Source of the DNA: Acanthopleuribacter pedis
GTDB lineage: Bacteria > Acidobacteriota > Holophagae > Acanthopleuribacterales > Acanthopleuribacteraceae
DNA length: 64,000 nt
Direction of reading: 5' to 3'
NCBI RefSeq assembly: GCF_017377855.1
Contig: NZ_JAFREP010000011.1
Span: forward strand, 186,001-250,000
Position numbers and translations under genes: made by a program. Under the pieces are notes generated by a model. It was not told the origin of the DNA, searched no databases, and saw only the letters and a list, made by a program, of their open reading frames with translations. Positions 7,848 through 17,800 of this stretch are shown here, in pieces; position 1 is the stretch's first letter, and each line of letters opens with the position of its first letter.

Positions 7848-10800
7848 ATGGTCACACTGGTCCTCCATTTGCAACCCCTTGGTAACGAAGAAATTGCCTT
7901 GCGCGCGACCTTGCTTCGTCCCCACGATCCGGCGCGCGTGGTAACCGCGGTTTTGTGTCTTCCTACCGACGAAGCCTCGGCGACCCTCGACCAAGCCAAA
8001 AACCATGGGCGCCTTTTGGGCGGTGTTTTGTTCGAGGGGGAACCGGGCCACCTCTTTCGTGACGGATTGCGCCTAGCGGCTCGCGAAGCGGGCACCCCCT
8101 TGGTTTGCGTGCTGGACTTGGCGCAGGCACGCGCGCTTGCCCACCTGCAATGGGCCTGGCTTCAGGCACCTTTTGACAATGGCTGGGATTTTTTGGCGGT
8201 AAACCGGCGCGTGGACTTCGGCTTGCAGCACCAGGGAAACAGCACGCGATCTTATCCCGATATAGGGCCCCACAACGCGCGCGCGCTGGTTTTGCTGGCT
8301 CCACCCGCCCCTGACGCCGGCACGGAACCCTTTGATGCGGCCGGTATGTTGGCCGACCTGTGCGCGGCCTTGGCCGATTACGAACTCAGTATCTTAGCGC
8401 CCGCGTCGGTGGTGCCACCCGTTTTCCGTGCGGCCCATCGCGGACCGCCGACCATAGCCGCCCTAGAACGTTTGGTGGCGGAAAACCAACCGGCTGTCCT
8501 ACATGTGGTGGCCCACGGTGAATGCGCCGGGCGGCCACCAACCCATGTGCTGCGCTTGCACGACGCCGCGGGGTGTGACGCGCCGGTGACCAGCGATGCT
8601 TTCCAACGGGCGCTGGCGTGTCGCACCCCGCCGCGATTGATTTTTCTGGGGGCGTGTTACAGCGGCTTCCATGCGGCGAATCGCCGTCAGGTTTATCCCC
8701 ATTTCGGGCAGGTGTTGATCGAAAAGCTTGGGACCCCTTGTGTGATCGCCATGAACGATCGCTTGGAAACAGGTTTGGCCAAAGCCCTGTTCAGTGGCTT
8801 TTACCGCAATCTGGCCAATCACCACGGGGTTGGCCTCGCTCTGGGCGACGCACTTGCCGACCTCAAGGAACATGCCGGGGTGCAGGATTTATTGGTGCCG
8901 ACCGTCTTTTCGCGGTTGGCGGGCAAACCCCTTTTTGTGAGCGGCTTGGAGAAACCCTTAACCCGAGCGGAAGAGCGACGGGGCAATGCGCGACTGCACG
9001 ACCTGATTCTGAACCACGCGCCCGGCTGCGACGCGTTCCTCGAGCCGTTGGCGCGCCTTCAGCATTTACTCGAGGTTGCCGACGATGCGGTCTTAAGCGC
9101 TGATGCGCAAGCCGCGTGTGATGTGTTGCGTGGTCGCCGCGATGCACTTTGCGCCGCTTCACTCGACCTCCAATTCAAAAGCCTTTGTTTAAACAAACGG
9201 CCACCGGTGTTTCCCGACACCTTGCCCTTTGCCGAACCCGGCGTATCGGACGCGGCACAGGTTCCCCACAACGACCCGGACCGTCGCGCCCTAGCCGACT
9301 TACTGGACGAGGGCGGCCCGGTGGTGCTCCACGGCCCGCAAGGGGCCGGGAAAACCCGGCTTGCCTTGGCCGCGTTGGCCGATTGCGGCCTGCCTTTCCG
9401 GCGGCTTACCGGGTCGGCCCCGGGACCGTGGCGGCGAAACCCTGAAGATGCCTGGTTACTTTTGGAACCCTTTGACGAACATCTTGAGGAACCAGGCGGA
9501 CATGATGCGGTAAACCGGCTTTTGGCGGAGGATCCGCGCTGTTTGCTGGTGTGTCAAACGCGCCACGCGGCGCGGTTTGTCGCCCCGGTTCGGCGCTACG
9601 CGGTCCAGGCCCCGACGGCCGAGACGGTCGCGGGATGGGTGGGTTATCAGGCGATGATGCGTGGGTACCGACTGGAACCGGACCTCACAACCCGGATCGG
9701 CCGGGATCTTGCGGCCTGTCAGCGTCCCCTGTTCTGGGGCCAACAGTTGCTGATCGCGCTTTGGCACCGTCGTGCGGGTCGGAACTTGATCGTTGCGGCT
9801 TATGTTGAGATGGGTGGTTTGGCGGGTGTGGTGCACACCGCCGAACAACGGTTTCGTCGCGATCTGTTGGGCCCGGAGAACCAACCCTTTTACGACAACA
9901 TCCTGCGCCGGTTGACCTACCGCGATGCCGCGACGACGCCGCTTTGCCGGTTGATTCCAGCGCCACCTTTTACCGCGACGGGCCGGGACATGATGCAACG
10001 TGTGGCCCATGCGGGTTTTCTCGCGGTGACCCACGACGGCGAAAAGCCCGTTGCGACCGCGGCCCATCCCATCCTTGAAGCGCCTTTCCGGGAGGCGGCT
10101 GAACCGGAACAACCGCGCACCCTACAACGCCAGGCCGAAAGCTGGGATACCCTTGGGCGGCGTGATCAGGACCTGCCCGAACGTGAGGATTGGGAGACGC
10201 GGGAAGCGGCCTATGGTGCGGCGGGTTACCTGCTCAACAGCACGGAACAGGCTTTTTTGGGCGCGGCCCGCCGCAAACAGCGGGATCACCTCAACGCCCA
10301 CCGCGGTCGCGTCGCGCGCTTGTCCTTGCTGACGGGTTTGCTCGCGGTCCTGGCGGGGTTGCTCGCGGTCGCGTTGATCGGGAACAGGCGGCTGCATGGG
10401 GAAGCGGTTGCCCAAACGCGATTGGCGGAAACACGATTGGCGGCTTCTCAAGCTTTGTTGGCCGAAAACGACAATGATCAAGGCCGCCACCTGGAAGCCT
10501 TGGCCCATTGCAAAAAAGGCAAAGAGGCCTTGGTGCGGGTGGGGCCGGAGGAAAACCACGCCGATCTCGAACGGGAAACCTACCGCGCGCTGGTTCAGCG
10601 CAACAGCATCGCCCAATGGGCGGTCGGCCGGTCGGCGATTCGGGGGATCCTGCCGCGCGGCAACGACCATTTGGTGCTCATTCGCGAACGCGACGTCGTG
10701 TTGTGGAACCACCGCGGCAAAGAGCGCGAGATCACCTACGAAACCAACCACGCCAACGATCTTTGGGTTTTGGCGGATGACGGTGCGCGTTTGGCCACCG

Positions 10801-12650
10801 CGAGCCGGGCCGGATCCGTTGCCTTGTTCTCACTTGATCGCCACGCCCAACCGCATTTCCACAGCCGGCACACCGGCGAGGTCACCACCTTGTTCTTCGA
10901 GCCGACCACGGGCGCCCTGCTTAGTCTCGGCAAAGACGGACGCCGCGTTCATTGGGCACCCCCGGCGAAACCCCGGGTGCGGCGTGCTTCATTCGGGCTT
11001 TTGGCGGTTCAGCCCGACGCGCAACAACCGGAACAACTGATTGTCGACGGTCAGAACGGCTTCCTGGCGCGGATTCTCGTGGCGGGGGATGGCCTCGGGG
11101 AGCCCATCGCCTCGGCGTGGCCGGCCGGGTCGCGCTTGTTCCAGACCGCACCCGATCATTTGGTGGTGCGCCACGGTCGGACGGTCCAACGATTTACGGA
11201 CCGACACCGGCACCGCTATCAACCGCCTTTTTCGATCCAGCAGGTGGCGTCGGCCGGTTCCGGCGTGGCCTGGATCGGTTTGGGGCGGGCCGGTTGGTTG
11301 TGGGCCGACAACCATTCGCAAAACCATCACCTGGTCGATCTTGCCGGCGAGGCGGCGTGGCGCCGGGCGGCGGTGTCGCCGGACGGCCGCTTGGTGGCGG
11401 TAGCGGACGACCTGGGCCGGGTGGTGGTGGCGCACGGCCGTTCCGGCTTCCCGCTGGCGCAATGGGCGCCCGATCCCGAGCTGATCGCCCATGCGCCCGT
11501 GGTTCGCGCGCTTGCCTTTAACCCCCAAGGCAACACGCTTTGGCTTGGTTTGGATTCCGGGGTCTTGGCGGCATGGTCGATCCCGGAACATCGACAACCC
11601 CTTCATCTCCAACACGGCACCGAAAAAACCTTGCCGCTGACGGTGGACCCTCTTGGGCAACGGGTGCTCACCCAATCGCGGTCCGGTGTTTCCCTGTGGG
11701 ATCTCCCCGCCGGCCGGGTGGTACAGCGTTTTGACGCCCCCGATGAGGTTGTCAATCGAGGCGTGTTCAGCCGCGATGGGCGGATCTTGGTGTTGGGGAC
11801 GGGGCAAGGTGCGACGCTGTTTGTTGATGCCGATTCAGGAACGGTTCGGCAACGTTTTCCCGTCGCGGCACCGAACGCCGAGACGGGTTTAACAGCGACG
11901 GCTTGGGCCGGCAAGGAAGTCACGGCTTTGGCGGTGAATGAAACGGGCACCTTCGCCGTAGCCGGTGACGCCGACGGATGCGTGTCTTTGTTTGATTTGA
12001 GCCAAACGCGGGTGGTCGCCTCCCAGAGGGGGAACTTTGGGGTGACCACCGCGGCGGTCGGCGGCGAGAACGCGGTGTTGCTCGGTTTCGCCGACGGCGT
12101 GGTGTGGTTGCTCCGCGATGGTGGTGAGACCCGCGTTTCCTTACCCGACCACCATCCGCCCCTAAAGTACGCCGCCTTCTGCGACAAACAGCGCCGTTGG
12201 GCCACCCACGACAACCACTTTGTTTACCTTTGGGACGCGGCCGGGCAACCGCACCAAAAAATAAAGATCGAGGTGCCACTCAGTCATCTGATGTTTGCCG
12301 ACGGGCGATTGGTCACGGCGCACGAGGGTGGCGACCTCCAATGGTTCGATGCCGACGGAAATCGCGGTCATCTGCTGTACCCGGACAAGCCGGCGGCGGT
12401 CAGCGCGCTGGTGGTGCACGGCCCCTGGCTGTTCAGCGCACACCGGGGCCAAGCGCGGCTTTGGGATCTGCGCCGCGATCAGGTCGTCGCGTTAATCGAA
12501 AGCAACGACGCTTATTTGGGTGCACTGGCGATTCGCGAGGTGGACCGACAATTATTGACTTTTGGGATGCATAGCGGCTTGCGACGCTGGCCGTTTGATC
12601 CGGTTACTCCGTTTTTTCAAACACTTGGCAACAAGGAGGTTCGACCATGA
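7848..12650 (+). CDS. CHAT-domain / P-loop NTPase / TM / WD40-like protein
   Basis: Predicted 1,600-residue protein. ATG 7848 is preferred over TTG 7833 because CAGGAGG sits just upstream. Domains in order: an N-terminal CHAT (caspase-HetF-associated) protease domain with His223 in LHVVAHGE and Cys270 in LIFLGACYSG; a STAND-like P-loop ATPase with Walker A GPQGAGKT (496-503) and a Walker-B-like segment DAWLLLEPFDEH (534-545); a helical region; one strong transmembrane helix (about 822-846); then about 750 residues of degenerate WD40-like beta-propeller repeats (for example a VVLWNH blade and later LWDLPAG). The topology suggests a cytoplasmic protease/NTPase and an extracytoplasmic propeller. 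The stop overlaps the next gene's start (ATGA), so the two are translationally coupled. By analogy with other CHAT/STAND proteins the propeller probably senses a ligand and the NTPase oligomerises to activate the protease; substrate and trigger are unknown. Confidence 0.8.
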   Translation: MVTLVLHLQPLGNEEIALRATLLRPHDPARVVTAVLCLPTDEASATLDQAKNHGRLLGGVLFEGEPGHLFRDGLRLAAREAGTPLVCVLDLAQARALAHLQWAWLQAPFDNGWDFLAVNRRVDFGLQHQGNSTRSYPDIGPHNARALVLLAPPAPDAGTEPFDAAGMLADLCAALADYELSILAPASVVPPVFRAAHRGPPTIAALERLVAENQPAVLHVVAHGECAGRPPTHVLRLHDAAGCDAPVTSDAFQRALACRTPPRLIFLGACYSGFHAANRRQVYPHFGQVLIEKLGTPCVIAMNDRLETGLAKALFSGFYRNLANHHGVGLALGDALADLKEHAGVQDLLVPTVFSRLAGKPLFVSGLEKPLTRAEERRGNARLHDLILNHAPGCDAFLEPLARLQHLLEVADDAVLSADAQAACDVLRGRRDALCAASLDLQFKSLCLNKRPPVFPDTLPFAEPGVSDAAQVPHNDPDRRALADLLDEGGPVVLHGPQGAGKTRLALAALADCGLPFRRLTGSAPGPWRRNPEDAWLLLEPFDEHLEEPGGHDAVNRLLAEDPRCLLVCQTRHAARFVAPVRRYAVQAPTAETVAGWVGYQAMMRGYRLEPDLTTRIGRDLAACQRPLFWGQQLLIALWHRRAGRNLIVAAYVEMGGLAGVVHTAEQRFRRDLLGPENQPFYDNILRRLTYRDAATTPLCRLIPAPPFTATGRDMMQRVAHAGFLAVTHDGEKPVATAAHPILEAPFREAAEPEQPRTLQRQAESWDTLGRRDQDLPEREDWETREAAYGAAGYLLNSTEQAFLGAARRKQRDHLNAHRGRVARLSLLTGLLAVLAGLLAVALIGNRRLHGEAVAQTRLAETRLAASQALLAENDNDQGRHLEALAHCKKGKEALVRVGPEENHADLERETYRALVQRNSIAQWAVGRSAIRGILPRGNDHLVLIRERDVVLWNHRGKEREITYETNHANDLWVLADDGARLATASRAGSVALFSLDRHAQPHFHSRHTGEVTTLFFEPTTGALLSLGKDGRRVHWAPPAKPRVRRASFGLLAVQPDAQQPEQLIVDGQNGFLARILVAGDGLGEPIASAWPAGSRLFQTAPDHLVVRHGRTVQRFTDRHRHRYQPPFSIQQVASAGSGVAWIGLGRAGWLWADNHSQNHHLVDLAGEAAWRRAAVSPDGRLVAVADDLGRVVVAHGRSGFPLAQWAPDPELIAHAPVVRALAFNPQGNTLWLGLDSGVLAAWSIPEHRQPLHLQHGTEKTLPLTVDPLGQRVLTQSRSGVSLWDLPAGRVVQRFDAPDEVVNRGVFSRDGRILVLGTGQGATLFVDADSGTVRQRFPVAAPNAETGLTATAWAGKEVTALAVNETGTFAVAGDADGCVSLFDLSQTRVVASQRGNFGVTTAAVGGENAVLLGFADGVVWLLRDGGETRVSLPDHHPPLKYAAFCDKQRRWATHDNHFVYLWDAAGQPHQKIKIEVPLSHLMFADGRLVTAHEGGDLQWFDADGNRGHLLYPDKPAAVSALVVHGPWLFSAHRGQARLWDLRRDQVVALIESNDAYLGALAIREVDRQLLTFGMHSGLRRWPFDPVTPFFQTLGNKEVRP

Positions 12651-14620
12651 TTTGCCGTTTCGTGTTTTGTGTGCTGCTAACCCATTCACTTGTGTTGACA
12701 CTGCCGACCTTTGCCGCCGACCACCGCGCGTTGCTCGTGGGGGCGCCCGCGCCCGCGGGGACCCACGCCGCCCCCCTTTCGGGTGTGGAAAAAGATACCG
12801 CGGCGGTGCGACGGCATTTGATGCAAACGGGATCGTTTGCTGAACACCAAATTACCCTACTCCAGGGGCACGAGGCGACCCGTGCTCGGGTATCCCAAGC
12901 CTTGCGCGACCTCAGAAAAGGTACCACCGGCGGTGATCGGCTGTTTTTTTACTTTTCCGGTTACGGTGCCGCCGCTGAATCGAACACGAATCATTGGGAA
13001 GAATTGGCTTTGGTTTTAAGCGATTCGCGCACGGAGGGGGGCGGGGACCTCGCCCTCGCCGAGGTGAAACAGCTCTTGGCCGAGTCGACCGGCGCCGCCG
13101 GTTCCGTCACACTCATCATTGATGCCGGCTTTGGGCATATGCCGGCCGGCGCGTTTCCATCCAAAGCGCTTGACCGCATGCCCGGGCGCGGCGAAGTTGC
13201 CAACGGGACGCCCCCTGGTGCGGGTGCACCACGTTGGGTTGTGTGCACCACACGCGGCAACCATCGCGCGGTGGATACCCCCTCGGGTGGCGCCTTCACC
13301 CGTGCACTGCTCGAGGTGCTGAACCAACAACCCAAGGGTGTTAGCGTTGCCGCGTTGCAAGAACCCCTGCACACGGCCTTGAAGGCGTTTGGTATGAAAC
13401 CCTTGCTGGAAGGCGACCTCGACCAGCGGTTGTTCCAGCCTGTTCAACAGAATGCGGCCGCCTATCCCGCGGGCAGTTGGCGGGTGACCGAGGTGCGCGA
13501 CAAAACACACCTGGAATTGACGGGTCCGCCCGCGGCGGGTTTTTCCGTGGGTGCCCGTCTCAAGGTGTTGGATGGGACGCGGCCGAACCAGGTGAAAGGG
13601 ACACTGCGGATTACACGGATCCAGGGGACACGGGCCGTGGCGGCCGTGGCGCGCGAAGGCAAGGGGGCGCCGGTGCGGGTCGACGACCGCGCGGTGCTTG
13701 AGTTGCCGGGTGATGATGTCTTTTTGGTGGGTTACCGCCTTCAGCGCGGGGGCCTTGGCGCTGTTTCTCCCGAGTTTGTCGAAGCATTGCGCGCGGCCTT
13801 GCGCACTACCGCGCTGGGTCGCCTGGTGAAGGAGGTCGAACGAGGTTGGGTTTTCGAAATTCAGGAACATGCCGACGGCACCGTTCACCTGGTGGACGAG
13901 CAGGGGCAAACGCGGTTTCGTTTCCAGGCCGGGTTTCGTGCCGCACCCGAGAAGGCGGCCAAAGAAATGGCCTTGCGGCTGTCGGCTTTTGCGCGGATTC
14001 GCGGCTTTGCCGCGCTCAAAGGAGACGGGGGCACCCTGCTGCAAGACCATGTTTCACTTCAGGTTCGGGCGGTTCAGAACCCCCATGACCCACTGGATTG
14101 CGCGCGGGGGGTTTGGCCGGAACAGCCCCCAAACGGGCATCAACAAATCCCGCTTTGTTTTCAATGGCACGTTTCGGTTTCCCTGGTGGACGGCGAGGTA
14201 GAAACGCTGGCGGTCGGTGGGATTTTGGCGGGATCGGACGGTTCGCTTTACGGTTTTCCGTCAGACGGGTCGCGGGTGTTGTTGCGCAAAGGGCAGACCT
14301 ACACATTTACAAGCGATCCGTTTATTTCCGGTCCGCCTTTTAAACAAAAAGGTCACCTGTTTGTCTTCGGCTCCATGCCTGACAACCATGTCAACTGGTC
14401 CAACCTGACGACTTCTCTGCAACACGGCGCCAAAAATGCGGGTTCCGATTTGGAGCGGGTTCTGCGTGGTTATTTGGCGAGAGATAGCAATACCGGCAAA
14501 GACGGTTTCTATCAGGAAAATCGTTGGACCCTGAGCAAGGTGAGTTTTGAGGTGATTCCCAACGGCGGGGTGACCGTCGAGGAGTTTTTTAGTTCGATTG
14601 AGAAGAAAAAGGCCAGATAA
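12647..14620 (+). CDS. Exported caspase-like pseudopeptidase with DUF4384-like C-terminus
   Basis: Predicted 657 residues, with a signal peptide of about 24 residues (cleavage likely near TFAA-DH) and a strong AAGGAGG ribosome site. The N-terminal ~250 residues follow the bacterial caspase (peptidase C14) fold pattern: HRALLVG at the first strand, then GVEKDTAAV, then FFYFSGYG, then LIIDAGFG. In active members the third block is FxxSGHG and the fourth is DxCxSG. Here the catalytic His is Tyr106 and the catalytic Cys is Gly161, so both are lost and protease activity is not expected. Residues about 480-600 resemble DUF4384 (LAVGGILAGSDGSLYGFPS, then a hydrophobic FVFGS strand), a domain often found beside caspases. 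It overlaps the CHAT gene by 4 bases and is followed 184 bases later by an active-looking caspase gene. It may act as a regulatory or scaffold partner (inference). Confidence 0.75.
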   Translation: MICRFVFCVLLTHSLVLTLPTFAADHRALLVGAPAPAGTHAAPLSGVEKDTAAVRRHLMQTGSFAEHQITLLQGHEATRARVSQALRDLRKGTTGGDRLFFYFSGYGAAAESNTNHWEELALVLSDSRTEGGGDLALAEVKQLLAESTGAAGSVTLIIDAGFGHMPAGAFPSKALDRMPGRGEVANGTPPGAGAPRWVVCTTRGNHRAVDTPSGGAFTRALLEVLNQQPKGVSVAALQEPLHTALKAFGMKPLLEGDLDQRLFQPVQQNAAAYPAGSWRVTEVRDKTHLELTGPPAAGFSVGARLKVLDGTRPNQVKGTLRITRIQGTRAVAAVAREGKGAPVRVDDRAVLELPGDDVFLVGYRLQRGGLGAVSPEFVEALRAALRTTALGRLVKEVERGWVFEIQEHADGTVHLVDEQGQTRFRFQAGFRAAPEKAAKEMALRLSAFARIRGFAALKGDGGTLLQDHVSLQVRAVQNPHDPLDCARGVWPEQPPNGHQQIPLCFQWHVSVSLVDGEVETLAVGGILAGSDGSLYGFPSDGSRVLLRKGQTYTFTSDPFISGPPFKQKGHLFVFGSMPDNHVNWSNLTTSLQHGAKNAGSDLERVLRGYLARDSNTGKDGFYQENRWTLSKVSFEVIPNGGVTVEEFFSSIEKKKAR

Positions 14621-14804
14621 TCGGATTTTTCTGTGAACAATTTTTCTTGAACGGTTTTTTCCTTCCATAGAGAACCCAACCAAAACATGCCCGGTGAAAA
14701 AGAACGCAATAATACCCCCTCGTTCTTGTCATTTTTTGGTGATTTTCTTCGTGAAAGTTTTCGGATTTTTTGCGGCAACGGGTTGGGTTCTCAATGGAGG
14801 TTTT

Positions 14805-17800
14805 ATGCTTTTCCGATCCTTGATATTCGCCCTTACTTGTTTTGCACCGCTTGCCCTTCTCGGCGCTAAGGCCGCGGCCTCACCCGAGGTGGTGGGTCAA
14901 CTCATGCATATTACCGGTCTCAATGACATGGAGCACCATCCGCAACGGCGTTGGGTTGCTTCCGCCAGCGCGGAAATGATCATTTTGTGGGAAACCACCT
15001 CGGGAAAATCCATTCGTGTGTTTCCCAGTTTTAGCAGTGATTGGAGCTGCTTGGCTTTTTCACCGGACGGGCGTTTCCTTGCCGCGGGTAACCTCGACCA
15101 TCGCATTTACCTTTGGGACTTGACCCAAAAAAAACCGCCCCAAGAAATCGCCGTGAATGCGTTCCCCGTGCGCGATATCGCCTTCCACCCGAGTGGATGG
15201 TTGTTGAGTGCCGCGGCCCTCATCGACCCCTTTGGGGAAGTCATCGGCGAGATCGTTGCGCTGAATCCCCAAACCAAAAAGGTGATGAACCGCCTCGCCC
15301 CCAAACTGGGCGCGCTGCATCCCGTGGCTTTTACGCCGGATGGACGGCGGTTCATCGCCGGCAGCCTCTACCACACCGCGGTGGTCTGGGACAGCGAAAG
15401 GTTTCGACCGATTGGGGAATTTCCCGGCAATGATTTGTTGCGCAAGGTGGCCGTCCACCCATCGGGAAAAACGGTGGCGGCCGCTTTGGAGAACATGAAC
15501 TGGGCTCCACCCGAGGAAGGCGGGCAGGACGATTTGCACGCGGAGGACGGTCGCTACAGTTTGCTGCAACTCGATCTGGCCGAATACCGCGTACGCCACG
15601 ACTTTCAGGGCTATAAACACCGGGTGACCGACCTGGTTTGGAGTCCCAAGGGTTCCTACCTATACACCAGCATTGCCGACAATCGGGAAACCCGTTTTAA
15701 CGCGGTCACGGGTCAAGTTTCGGAGGCCCCGCCGCCCTCTGCAGAACCCTCTCCAAAAATCGACCAAAAAAAGACCTTACGGACCACCGCCAAGATCGCC
15801 GCGCGCCTGGCCAATAATAAGTGGGTCCAAAAGAAAGCAGGCAAATGGGCCGGGGTGTTGATGGGCATCGGTGCGCTTTCGCAACTGGAACAACTCGAGG
15901 AGGGGGTGGCTTTCCAAGGCCGCGAAATACCCCAAGACAAGTTTTACAACACAGGTTTCGGTCGCCTGTTTCCCTACCACAAGGGGGGGATTCGCCGCTG
16001 GCGTGCCGACGGCCGCGATTGTTTACAAATCACCTTCGGCCGGCCGGTTTATTCGCTGACCCGTTCCGGCAATGGTTTTTATTTGGTGGCGGACGGGACC
16101 AAAGGTTTTTTGGATATTTGGGACACGCGCGGCAACATTCTTGTGAAAAGCATGCGTGGCGCTACGCGGAAATGTACGGATGCGGTGTTTGGTCCCGACG
16201 GCCAAACCTTAGCCGCTCATTACGGCGACAAATCTTTTTTTCTCTGGCACTTGGACGGTAGGGTCAAGCTGCGTCTGTTACGCGGCCATACCAAACGCGT
16301 CACCGATTTGGCGTTCAGTCCCGACGGCACCCTGTTGGTAAGTGCCTCGATGGACGGCACCTTGCGGGTTTGGGACCCCAAAACCGGCGAGCAGGTCAAT
16401 GTGTTGGACAACCACAAACAGCCGGTGGTATCGGTCGCATTTTCCCAGGACGGCACGAAGTTGGTCAGTAGTGGCTCGGCACGCCCCCGTGCCAAGAGTT
16501 CCAACGGTAAAGTGTTGGTTTGGGACCTGTTAAATCCAAAAAAGAAACCGGAAAACCTGGTGCCGCGCGCGTTGACGCCGTTGACGAGTCCCTGGTTTAC
16601 CTTTCAATCGGTGGCGATCACCGACTCGGGCCTGGTCGTCGCCAATCAACAACGCACCTTTATGGCGTTTGGTTCGGATGATACCGGAACGGCGGTGTTC
16701 AGTCTGCAAGAGGACGGGTCCGACCTTATTTTAGAAACCGGCGAACGCCCGGTTCAATCGGTGGTCAACCGAAGCGGCACCCGGTTGTTTACCCTGAGTT
16801 ATCCCAAACGGCGTTTTTTTGCCCAGGTTGCGGATAAGCAGGGTCGGCTGACAAGTTGGTCGTTACCCGACGGCCAATTTATCGGAAATGTTGAGGGCTT
16901 CAAGGGCAAGATTCTCGATATGGCGTTGCATCCCCAAGGCCGCGTTTTGGTCACCACCGATACCTCGGGAACTTTGACCTTTTGGGATACCGAAACGCTG
17001 AAACCGCTTACGCGCAAGCGGGTCTATGCACACGGCGTGGGTTACGACGTGGCGGGCGAGAAGCTGATGCTCCTCAAACCCGACGGTCAAATTGAAATTT
17101 GGGACCAGGACGGCACACGGGTGCTGTACGCCATGGTCGGCATCGCCGACTCCGACGAATACATCATCACCACGCCCGACCACTTTTATACGGCAAGTGG
17201 GCGTGGTACCGACGCGGTTGCGATCGTCGATCGTGGTAAAGCGCACTCTTTTGAACAGTATGACTTAACGCTCAACCGACCTTCCGAGGTGCTGGCGGTG
17301 ACCACGCCCGATAACATCATCCTGCGCGAAGAATACGTGCGGGCGCATCAGCGGCGACGCAGGAGCATGGGTTTCGCCGAGGAGGGCGGTGCGACGACCC
17401 GCTTGCCCACGGTTTCGATCACCAACAAAAAACAACTGGCGCTGAATACCCAAAAAGAATCCGTTACGATCAGCGTCAGAGGCGCCGATGAACAGGGTTT
17501 GGCGCGGCTCCATGTCAAAATCAACGACGTGCCGCTCCACGGTCGTCGCGGTTTGTCTCTAAAGGGTGTTAACAGGTTGCACAAAAAGGTGCCGATCCCG
17601 CTTGGCTTTGGCACCAACAAAATCCAGGTGGCCGTACGTTCGACCACGGGGAACCGATCCCACCTTGATACGCTTTTTATCAAACGCGAGGGCACCCGAC
17701 CGCAGCCCAATCTCTACGCGGTGCTGATCGGCGTCAACGAATACCAGCACAATCCCAATCTCACCTTCGCGGTCAAAGACGCGCACGACGTTCTGGGTCT

